Source: an uncultured Geobacter sp.
GTDB taxonomy: Bacteria > Desulfobacterota > Desulfuromonadia > Geobacterales > Geobacteraceae
DNA length: 33,170 nucleotides
NCBI GenBank assembly: GCA_903925075.1
Contig: CAIYDQ010000038.1
Location: forward strand, 1-33,170
Reading direction: 5' to 3'
Part shown: piece by piece, positions 24,552 to 31,028 of the stretch
Layout of the letters: the number at the start of each line of letters is the position of its first letter
Position numbering within the stretch: position 1 is the first letter of the stretch
Program-made: the position numbers and the translations under genes
The notes under the pieces: model-generated
What the model was told of the DNA's origin: nothing
Databases searched by the model: none
Seen by the model: the letters and a program-made list of their open reading frames with translations, nothing else

Positions 24552-25281
24552 TCCGGTCTTCCGTCGGCTCCGTCGGTTTATTTTCGCAGCTTCTCAACCG
24601 GTAGTAATCGTCCGGGGTGTTGATGTTGACGAAGGAGGCGAATTCCCGATCGAAGAGCGCCACTTCTTCGGTGGGGACCTCGCGCACGCGGACCTGCGGC
24701 AGCAGCGAGAAGATCCCTTGATGCTCTATTTGCAGGAGCCGTTCCAGCGACGGAAGACACCCCTTGCCGTACAGGGCGTGAAGCGGCTCGAAGCCTCCGG
24801 GAGTAGACGGGATGACCAGATCGACCCCCTCCGACAGGGTAGTCAGGTGCCGTATCAACTCACCCTGCAACTGAGGCATGTCGCAGGCGGCTACGAAGAC
24901 GGCGTCATGCGTGCTCGCTGTCAGTCCGGCGTGTATGCCGGCGAGCATCCCCTTGTCCGCATAGATGTCGGCAACCTTCCGACAGGGAAGAAACGGGTAA
25001 AGCCGCGGAGTGTTGGTGACCAGGATGACCTCCTGGAACAGCTCCGTCATCGCTCGGTAGACGCCATCGATGATCCTGCCGTTGCGATAAAGAAGCAGGG
25101 ACTTGTCGCTCCCCATCCGGCTGGAAGCACCGCCGGCCAAAATTACGCCGGTCACCCCCGGCACCTTCCCCGAGGATCCGATCTTCGACCGCTGGAAACG
25201 GCAGCGGGGTTCGAAGCTCTCGGTCTTGTTCCGCTTGGCAGTCGCAGGCTGCACCGAGTCGTTCCGGCAACCGGTGTTCAT
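24535..25281 (-). CDS. mobA: Molybdenum cofactor guanylyltransferase MobA
   Basis: Adds GMP to molybdopterin to give the bis-MGD cofactor used by DMSO-reductase-family enzymes. The GTP-binding signature LAGGASSRMGSDK is at residues 48-60. AACDMPQLQGELI carries the metal-binding Asp region, and the C-terminal part has NINTPDDYYRL, all as expected. The chain is 248 aa if it begins at 25281, where a G-rich ribosome site precedes ATG. That leaves a 43-residue N-terminal extension without family similarity, so a GTG at 25164 (before PGVTGVILAGG) is an alternative. Only 24 nt separate it from the divergent ModE-like gene, so its promoter probably lies inside that gene. Its 3' end overlaps marR by 17 nt. 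Confidence 0.9.
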   Translation of the reverse strand: MNTGCRNDSVQPATAKRNKTESFEPRCRFQRSKIGSSGKVPGVTGVILAGGASSRMGSDKSLLLYRNGRIIDGVYRAMTELFQEVILVTNTPRLYPFLPCRKVADIYADKGMLAGIHAGLTASTHDAVFVAACDMPQLQGELIRHLTTLSEGVDLVIPSTPGGFEPLHALYGKGCLPSLERLLQIEHQGIFSLLPQVRVREVPTEEVALFDREFASFVNINTPDDYYRLRSCENKPTEPTEDRITHSS

Positions 25282-25305
25282 GGTCCCCCCGCGTGTGAGG
25301 TCGTG

Positions 25306-25749
25306 ATGATAATCAACATAGATGGCCAGGCGCTTCGGATGCTTTCCGCCATACGGTGGGAAGTTGACGGCCGCATCGCAATCGACGAGAAACGGGCGCA
25401 TCTGCTGCGGCTCATTCGGGAGACCAACTCCATAAACGCAGCCTCCAAGATCATGGGCGTATCCTTTAAAAGAGCCTGGACCATGCTAAAGGACATGGAG
25501 CAGGTTATGAACACGATGCTCGTCGAAAGAAGGCGAGGCGGGGGGCAGGGCGGATGTTCCGTGCTCACCCCGACCGCCGAGGACCTATTGACCCGATACG
25601 AGGCCTGCCTGCACGGTTTCATGGACTTCGAGGCGTCGCTGCGGCATGTCGGGGACGATACGCATATACCGAGCCAAATCGCGGAGCCGCCGATAATCAG
25701 CCTGAACATACCCGCGGAAACGATCAGTTACGTGGAGGCGATTCGATGA
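25306..25749 (+). CDS. Second ModE N-terminal-type winged-helix protein
   Basis: 147 aa. Winged helix of the ModE/HTH_1 type: IDEKRAHLLRLIRETNSIN, then AASKIMGVSFKRAWTMLKDM (about 27-66). A loop rich in Arg and Gly follows (VERRRGGGQGGCSVLTPT), as in molybdate-linked single-domain regulators of this group. The C-terminal tail (IISLNIPAETISYVEAIR) is not a TOBE domain. It is distinct from the protein at 21707, though clearly of the same superfamily. GAGG at 25297-25300 supports ATG 25306; an in-frame GTG at 25303 is less likely. It is divergent from mobA and convergent with moeA-PBP, inside the molybdenum cluster, so regulation by molybdenum status is a fair inference. Confidence 0.82.
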   Translation: MIINIDGQALRMLSAIRWEVDGRIAIDEKRAHLLRLIRETNSINAASKIMGVSFKRAWTMLKDMEQVMNTMLVERRRGGGQGGCSVLTPTAEDLLTRYEACLHGFMDFEASLRHVGDDTHIPSQIAEPPIISLNIPAETISYVEAIR

Positions 25750-25788
25750 AAACCGCGCGGGGGTGCCGCGCCGACGGCAACGCTTCTT

Positions 25789-25822
25789 GTCCGCAAAACA
25801 GACAGCTGTCCGTTTTGCGGAC
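25789..25822. terminator. Near-perfect 34-bp palindrome between convergent genes
   Basis: Sixteen of 17 positions pair. The outer arms are GTCCGCAAAAC and GTTTTGCGGAC, and the core is GACAGCTGTC. It lies between the ends of the ModE-like gene (+) and moeA-PBP (-), as a bidirectional terminator would, but no T run follows. Its sequence differs from the 34-bp operator family apart from GACAG. Confidence 0.55.
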
Positions 25823-25862
25823 GGAGCTTGGCCGGGGACGCGCGCGCCGCAATCGATCGAGG

Positions 25863-27815
25863 CTAGGTCGTGATCACGATCTCGCCCATGTGGGTCGTGT
25901 CGTAGCCGGGGAGGCCGCCGATTATCCTGGCCAGCTCCCCCCCCCGGATCAGTTCCAAAAGCGGGCGCAACAGCTCGCTTTCAAAGTGGACGCAAGGTAT
26001 CACCAGGTCGTAGCGCTCTTGTTCCAGGGGGATGAAATCGATGTTCAGGGCGCGGGCCGCGGCGGCAATGCCCAGGCCGCAGTCGGCGACGCCCGACTGA
26101 ACCGCGACCGCGACCGCCATGTGGGTGAATTCCTCGCGCCGGTAGCCGTTGACGCCCTCACTCGCGATCCCCAGCTTTTCCAGGTGATAATCGAGCAGCA
26201 CCCGGGTGCCGGCGCCGCGCTGGCGGTTGACGAAGCGCAGGTCGCCGCGCGCCAGATCGGCCAACTCCCGGATGCCCTTGGGGTTGCCGGGCGCAACCAT
26301 CAGCCCCTGCTCGCGATGCATGAAGGTCATCAGCACCACCGGCACGTCGGCCAGGTACTGCTGCACGTAGCTGACGTTGTACTGGCCTGTGGCCGGGTCG
26401 AGCAGGTGAGACCCGGCCAGATGGGCCTCACCGCGCCTAAGCGCCATTAATCCGCCGAGGCTCCCGGCGTTGGCGCTGGCGAAGCGACGGCCGCTGTCCG
26501 CCAGGCGCTGGGCCAACAGGTCCAGGCAGAGGTCGTGGCTGCCGATGTGGACCAGGGTGCGTTCCAGGTCGGCGGGGTTGCGGTACAGTTCGACCACCAC
26601 CTCCTGGCCGGCATCCACCCCCTCCGAAAAGCGCGGTATGCGCACGATCCCGTCCGCGCGCACCAGCGAGGTGATGACGCCCGCCCCCCGCGATAGCGGC
26701 GCCGCCACGATGCGCTCGCCGACCCTGCCGGCGGTCACGCGCACCAGTTCGTCCTCTCCCATCGGGGAGAGCAGCTTGCGGGTGATGGTCGCGCGCGTTT
26801 TGGGCTTCTCGGCGGGCTGCTGCCCGAGCCAGTGCGCCAGCAGTGGCTCGACGAAGATCTCGCCGGTCAGGGCGCAGGAAACGGGATAGCCCGGAGTCCC
26901 GATCACGGGGGTGTCGGCGATCATGCCGAGAATCACCGGGTGGCCGGGACGCACGGCCACGCCGTGCACGAGCAGCGTCCCCAGTTCCTGCACGACCGCG
27001 GAGGTGAAATCCTCGCTCCCCGCCGAGGACCCCGCATTGATGAGAACAAGGTCGTGGCCGGCCGCCGCAGCCAGCACGGTGGCCTTGATGCGCCCGAAAT
27101 CGTCCGCCACCACGGGATAGCGCGTCGGCGCGCCGCCCCATTCGCGCACCTGTGAAGAAAGCACCAGCGAGTTGTACTCGATGATGTCTCCCGACTTGAG
27201 GCCGTTTTCAGCCGCCTGCTCCACAGTTATCAATTCCGTGCCCGTCGGAATGACCGCCACCCGCGGCTTGCGGCGGACGCTGACCCGGGCGTGCCCGCAT
27301 CCGGCCAAAGCGCCCAGGTCCACCGGCTTCAGGGTGTGGTTGGCGGGGAGCACCAGTTCGGTGGCGACCATGTCCTCGCCCATGGGTCTCACCGCCGTCC
27401 AGGGCGCGACGCTCGCCTGGATCTCGATGGCGGCTTCCCCCCCGGCTTCCTCGATCTGCTGGGTATGCTCGATCATGACGACGGCGTCGGCCCAGGAGGG
27501 GACGGGGTCGCCGGTGTCGACGTAGGCGGCCTGGCGGCCGGGGCCGACGCTCAACCGCTTGGGCGCGCTTTCCGTGGCCCCGATGGTGTCGGCCGAACGG
27601 ACGGCATATCCGTCCATGGCGCTCGCGTGATAGCCGGGGGAGGAAAGGGCGGCCCACACGGGCTGGGCCGTAATCCGTCCCAATGCCTCCTCGATGGGGA
27701 GATCCTCGCCGGGAAGGGCTCTCCATACCCCCGCGCTCTCCATGGCGGCGATAAACCGGCCCCAGGCCTCGTCCAAGGGGATGTTCTCCAGATAGAATTT
27801 CTTGGTTTTGCCCAT
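25863..27815 (-). CDS. moeA: MoeA fused to a PBP-like (molybdate-binding type) domain
   Basis: 650 aa. Residues 1-413 are MoeA, which inserts molybdate or tungstate into adenylylated molybdopterin. Signs are SAMDGYAV (65-72), LVLINAGSSAGSEDF for the nucleotide and metal site, and GTPGYPVSCALTGEIF. Residues about 414-650 are a PBP-like domain (HIGSHDLCLDLLAQRL, SLGGLMALRRGEAHLAGSHL, RQRGAGTRVLLDYHL) of the type found fused to MoeA or to HTH domains. It may sense or deliver the oxyanion. GGGAG upstream fits ATG 27815. It follows moeA by 28 nt in one operon. A run of nine G (C9 on the + strand at 25937-25945) lies near the 3' end, and slippage there would alter the last residues. Confidence 0.92.
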   Translation of the reverse strand: MGKTKKFYLENIPLDEAWGRFIAAMESAGVWRALPGEDLPIEEALGRITAQPVWAALSSPGYHASAMDGYAVRSADTIGATESAPKRLSVGPGRQAAYVDTGDPVPSWADAVVMIEHTQQIEEAGGEAAIEIQASVAPWTAVRPMGEDMVATELVLPANHTLKPVDLGALAGCGHARVSVRRKPRVAVIPTGTELITVEQAAENGLKSGDIIEYNSLVLSSQVREWGGAPTRYPVVADDFGRIKATVLAAAAGHDLVLINAGSSAGSEDFTSAVVQELGTLLVHGVAVRPGHPVILGMIADTPVIGTPGYPVSCALTGEIFVEPLLAHWLGQQPAEKPKTRATITRKLLSPMGEDELVRVTAGRVGERIVAAPLSRGAGVITSLVRADGIVRIPRFSEGVDAGQEVVVELYRNPADLERTLVHIGSHDLCLDLLAQRLADSGRRFASANAGSLGGLMALRRGEAHLAGSHLLDPATGQYNVSYVQQYLADVPVVLMTFMHREQGLMVAPGNPKGIRELADLARGDLRFVNRQRGAGTRVLLDYHLEKLGIASEGVNGYRREEFTHMAVAVAVQSGVADCGLGIAAAARALNIDFIPLEQERYDLVIPCVHFESELLRPLLELIRGGELARIIGGLPGYDTTHMGEIVITT

Positions 27816-27843
27816 GCTTTGTCTCCCGCCGGATGGCCGGCCT

Positions 27844-29076
27844 TCAGGATAGCTCCACCAGGACCTGGTCGCCCTGATAGAGGCCGCTGCAGTCGAGCGG
27901 CACGCAGAGCATGCCGTCGGACTTGACCAGGGTGTAGATCAAGTTGGATTTGCCGAAAACCGGCTCCGCAAAGAGCCGGCCCTCGCGCTCCAGCAATCGC
28001 ACCTGCACGTAGTCTTCGCGCCCCGGGACCGAGGGGACGTTGTGGGTGAGCGTGGCCGCGATCCGACGGCGGAGCGAGGGTTTGGCCACTCCCTGCATGC
28101 GGCCGAGCAGGGGAGTCAGAAAGAGGCCGGCGACGACCGCGGCGCTGACCGGGTTTCCCGGCAGGCCGATGACCGCCTTGCCGTCGCAGACTCCCAGGAT
28201 GGTCGGTTTGCCGGGCTTGACGGCGACTCCGTGAATCAGCAGGCCGGGTTTGCCCAGGTTGTTCACCACTCGCGAGGAAAGGTCGCGGGTGGAAACGGAC
28301 GACCCCGCGGAAATCACCAACACGTCGGCGCTCTCCAGCGCCGCGCGCGCCGCGCAGAGCAGTTCCTCGTAGTCGTCGCCCGCTATTCCCTGCGGTAGGG
28401 GGACTCCGCCCACGCGGGTCACCATGGCCGCGATGGTGTAGGTGTTGATGTCGCGAATCTGGCCGGGGCCAGGCGTCGCATCCGGCGAAACGACTTCATC
28501 CCCGGTGGAAAGTATCGCCACGCGCGGCTTGGCGGCGACCTTGACGCTGGTGATGCCCAGCGCCAGCAGGCCGCCGAGATCCTGGGGGCGAAGCGTATGG
28601 CCGGGCGCGAACAGCGGCTCGCCCTGCGCCACGTCCTCGCCGACGCCGATGGTGTTCTCGCCCGGGGCGACCGAGCGCAGCACTTCGACGGTGACCGCGT
28701 CGAACCTCTGCGTCCGCTCGACCATCACCACGGCGTCCGCTCCGGCCGGAATCATCCCTCCGGTATAAACGACCGCGGCCTGTGCCGCGCCCACGGTCAG
28801 GTGCGACGCCTGACCCATGCGCACTTCGCCGATCATGTTCAGATAGGCGGGGAGGGTCTCGGTCGCGCCGAAGGTGTCCGCGGCGCGCAGCGCATAGCCG
28901 TCCATCGCGCTGCGGGGAAAGGCCGGAAGAGGGTGGGGTGCCGCGATTTCTTCCGCCAGCGTGCGGTCGAGGGCATCCGCCGTGTCGACGGTTTCCCGGC
29001 GAACGTTCGCCGGAAGTCGGTCGAACAGGGCTTTCAGCGCATCCGCCGGTGGAACGACGGTGAACATTTCCGACAT
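27844..29076 (-). CDS. moeA: Molybdopterin molybdenumtransferase MoeA
   Basis: 410 aa stand-alone MoeA. It has the typical SAMDGYALRAAD (56-67), YTGGMIPAGADAVVMVE, RVAILSTGDEVV, VISAGSSVSTRDLSS and GLPGNPVSAAVVAGLF motifs, and a C-terminal domain IV ending QGDQVLVELS. Two MoeA proteins in one operon may separate molybdenum from tungsten insertion, or one may work on a different pterin; this is known for other organisms with two copies and inferred here. AAGGAG lies 5-6 nt upstream of ATG 29076; the ATG at 29100 in the same frame lacks such a site. The promoter is covered by the ModE-like box at 29112-29145. Confidence 0.93.
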   Translation of the reverse strand: MSEMFTVVPPADALKALFDRLPANVRRETVDTADALDRTLAEEIAAPHPLPAFPRSAMDGYALRAADTFGATETLPAYLNMIGEVRMGQASHLTVGAAQAAVVYTGGMIPAGADAVVMVERTQRFDAVTVEVLRSVAPGENTIGVGEDVAQGEPLFAPGHTLRPQDLGGLLALGITSVKVAAKPRVAILSTGDEVVSPDATPGPGQIRDINTYTIAAMVTRVGGVPLPQGIAGDDYEELLCAARAALESADVLVISAGSSVSTRDLSSRVVNNLGKPGLLIHGVAVKPGKPTILGVCDGKAVIGLPGNPVSAAVVAGLFLTPLLGRMQGVAKPSLRRRIAATLTHNVPSVPGREDYVQVRLLEREGRLFAEPVFGKSNLIYTLVKSDGMLCVPLDCSGLYQGDQVLVELS

Positions 29077-29111
29077 GAGGACTCCTTGCCAGCAGTGCAA
29101 AAGGTTTTCTT

Positions 29112-29145
29112 GCCATCGTTATAGCAAAAACTTTACAACGATGGC
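29112..29145 (-). promoter_or_regulatory. ModE-like operator over the moeA promoter
   Basis: Arms GCCATCGTTATAG and, on the other strand, GCCATCGTTGTAA pair at nearly every position. The CGTTATA / CGTTGTA half-sites resemble the E. coli ModE box. Read toward moeA, an extended -10 (TGCTATAAC) lies inside the site, so binding would block transcription. Seen in sequence; ModE identity is inferred. Confidence 0.7.
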
Positions 29146-29198
29146 CATGAAAAAGAGGGTCTGCGCGCCGAACCGCCGGCGAATGGCCTTAGGGGCCC

Positions 29199-29262
29199 GG
29201 CGTGAACGCCGTCCAGGTCCGGTTTGAGGGCAAAACCGGGCGCGCACCCGCTTGTCGGGCGC
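29199..29262. other. Three tandem hairpins in the moeA / XRE-PBP divergent spacer
   Basis: GGCGT-GA-ACGCC at 29199-29210, CCGGTTT/AAACCGG at 29219-29239 and GC-rich arms at 29244-29262 follow one another. No T run follows. A weak promoter for the + strand gene (TCGTCA at 29270-29275, extended -10 TACCAT at 29293-29298) lies just beyond. Confidence 0.35.
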
Positions 29263-29332
29263 AAAAGTCTCGTCAATGTTCGCCGGTTGTGCTACCATGC
29301 GGCAGTTTGGGCGAATTCCTACCTACGGAGAC

Positions 29333-30427
29333 ATGATCGTGTCTGACGCAACCGCGCTTTTCCAGAATCGGGTAAAAGAATTTCGAGAGAAAAGGGGCTG
29401 GTCGCAACAGGACCTGTCCGAGAGGACCGGGCTGTCCAGGGCCGGGATCAGCGCCATAGAAATAGGAAAACTGGTGCCTTCGACGGTGGCGGCTTTGACC
29501 CTTTCCAGGGTCTTCGGCTGCACGGTGGAGGAGCTGTTCCAGTTGGGAAAAATGGAAGTCCGCTGGGCCTGGCCTCCGCCGCGCACTCCTTGGAGGTACT
29601 GGCATGTGGTGGTTGCGGGAAGGTACATCCTCATCCCCGTAGAGCCTTCGCAGCTTGGCATGGTGCCCCACGACGGCATTTGTCAGGACGACAGACTCGT
29701 CGACAATCCCAGCTCGGACCCGTTCAGGACCTTGCTGGTCGCCTCCTGCGACCCTGCGATTGGTCTTTTGGCAGCGGAATACGCCCGCATCACCCCGTTT
29801 CGCATGCTGGTGCTCTCCCGTTCCAGCCGGCATTCCCTACGGCTGCTCAAGGAGGGTGTGGTGCATGCCGCCGGTCTGCACTTGGCGGACAGCAAGGTTC
29901 CCGAAGGCAATGCCACGGTCGTCCAGGAGATATTCAAGGAGCCTTCGCGGCTGATGCGGATCGCCAACTGGCAGACCGGGGTCGCCCTGACGCCGGGGCT
30001 GAAGCTGGATACTATCGCCGGCGTGCTTAAATCGGGGGTGCGTTGGGTCGGTCGGGAACCCGGATCCGGGGCGCGCCAGGTGTTGGACGAGGTGCTGCAA
30101 GGGGCGGCGAGCCCGACGCTTACCGCCAAGGATCATCGAGGCGTTGCCGACGCCGTGCGCTCGGGGTGGGCCGAGGCAGGAATTTCCCTGCAGTTGGTGT
30201 CCGAGGAGGCCGGGCTCGATTTCATTTCGGTTCGAGAAGAGGCGTACGACCTCTGCATCCCGCAGGCGTATGCCGATGATCCCCGGGTGAAGGCGCTGAT
30301 CGAAGTGGTGCAGTCGAAATCCTTTCGCCACATGCTGAACGAACTGCCCGGCTACGATGGGGAGGTGGCCGGCGATTTGACCTCGGTATTCTCCGCCGCC
30401 GCCAACGAGCGAGGAAGGACGAACTAG
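29333..30427 (+). CDS. XRE-type HTH regulator fused to a PBP-like domain
   Basis: 364 aa. Residues about 10-72 form an XRE-type HTH (FREKRGWSQQDLSERTGLS, RAGISAIEIGKLVPSTVAAL). After a linker (RWAWPPPRTPWRYW) residues about 100-364 form a PBP-like domain of the same type as the one fused to MoeA: SCDPAIGLLAAEY, KEGVVHAAGLHL, GREPGSGARQVLDEVL and MLNELPGYDGEVAGDL. HTH-PBP proteins of this type are thought to be molybdate- or tungstate-responsive regulators; the ligand here is inferred. It is divergent from moeA and shares its spacer. GGAG at 29327-29330 is only 2 nt from ATG 29333 and 8 nt from an in-frame GTG at 29339, which may be the real start. Confidence 0.88.
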   Translation: MIVSDATALFQNRVKEFREKRGWSQQDLSERTGLSRAGISAIEIGKLVPSTVAALTLSRVFGCTVEELFQLGKMEVRWAWPPPRTPWRYWHVVVAGRYILIPVEPSQLGMVPHDGICQDDRLVDNPSSDPFRTLLVASCDPAIGLLAAEYARITPFRMLVLSRSSRHSLRLLKEGVVHAAGLHLADSKVPEGNATVVQEIFKEPSRLMRIANWQTGVALTPGLKLDTIAGVLKSGVRWVGREPGSGARQVLDEVLQGAASPTLTAKDHRGVADAVRSGWAEAGISLQLVSEEAGLDFISVREEAYDLCIPQAYADDPRVKALIEVVQSKSFRHMLNELPGYDGEVAGDLTSVFSAAANERGRTN

Positions 30428-30529
30428 CTCGTGCCGACTCAAGGTTTTCGCCCGGATCGGTGCCGATCTTCGCTGCCGGTACTGCTCGACCTTCCTTCCT
30501 TTTTAGGCACTATCGTGTCAGCCATGCTG

Positions 30530-30556
30530 CCGGCAAACGCGGCGTGCCGGTTTTTT
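30530..30556 (+). terminator. Rho-independent terminator behind the XRE-PBP gene
   Basis: CCGGCA (30530-30535) pairs with TGCCGG (30545-30550), followed by T6. Confidence 0.85.
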
Positions 30557-30601
30557 GTGACGCTTAGATCTGCCTTTTTTTAACCTATATTGAGCAATAA
30601 C

Positions 30602-30635
30602 AAGGCGGTCCCAGATTCGGGGATCGCCTTTTTTT
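30602..30635 (+). terminator. Second rho-independent terminator
   Basis: AGGCGGTCCC (30603-30612) pairs with GGGATCGCCT (30620-30629) at nine of ten positions, with a run of seven T to 30635. It insulates the operator region that begins 10 nt later. Confidence 0.88.
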
Positions 30636-30645
30636 ACTTGCAAAC

Positions 30646-30679
30646 GACATTATAATGCTGTAGATACCATTTAAATGTC
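30646..30679. promoter_or_regulatory. 34-bp palindromic operator (site 4)
   Basis: Half-sites GACATTATAATGCTG and, on the other strand, GACATTTAAATGGTA; 12 of 17 positions are symmetric. Same length and GACA..TAATG pattern as site 1. The promoter boxes are weaker here (ACGACA, N18, CATTTA). Confidence 0.5.
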
Positions 30680-31028
30680 AAGAAATGTAGTGCCGTTGCA
30701 ATGAGTTTATTGCCGGCGGTAGTGGTGAAACTATCGGTAACTACAGTGAATAACGTTTAAAACCCGCATTGATATATCCCGTCAAGTCTTGCAACTGGAG
30801 CAATCAGTTTGCGATCGCTGCTCTATGTTGGCATGATATTACCATAAGAGACATTAAACTGCCACTTGAGGGAGTGTCAGCGGTCGTCCCTGTCGAGTGC
30901 GTTGCTAGAGGGCGACTTTGTAGCGGCCCGGCCTCGTGGCGCTTCGCCCGTGCGAATGCGGGCATTCAGGTTTAGAAACGGTTAGCTATGTTTGATTGCA
31001 TTGCATGCAAGTAAAAGGGGGAGACAGA
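30680..31028 (+). promoter_or_regulatory. Non-coding regulatory stretch before the MBG surface gene
   Basis: Clearly AT-richer than its surroundings up to about 30880. It contains site 3 and no convincing gene; the one short ORF (30769-30975) has no recognisable pattern. A ribosome site AAAAGGGGGAG precedes the start at 31029. Confidence 0.5.
30828..30863 (+). promoter_or_regulatory. 34-bp palindromic operator (site 3) over a sigma70-like promoter
   Basis: Element 30830-30863. On the - strand it starts GGCAGTTTAATGTC, nearly the same as the left half of site 1, so the shared half lies in opposite orientation. On the + strand TTGGCA at 30828-30833, an 18-nt spacer and CATTAA at 30852-30857 give a promoter with the same geometry as sites 1 and 2. 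The gene start lies 166 nt downstream. Confidence 0.5.

Noticed and set aside
29199-29262. Terminator for moeA or XRE-PBP in the divergent spacer
   Set aside because: The hairpins lack T tracts and both genes start, rather than end, at this spacer.
223-30863. Reading the 34-bp sites as transposon ends or phage attachment sites
   Set aside because: No integrase or transposase gene, no target duplications, and the sites sit regularly over promoters, which fits operators better.
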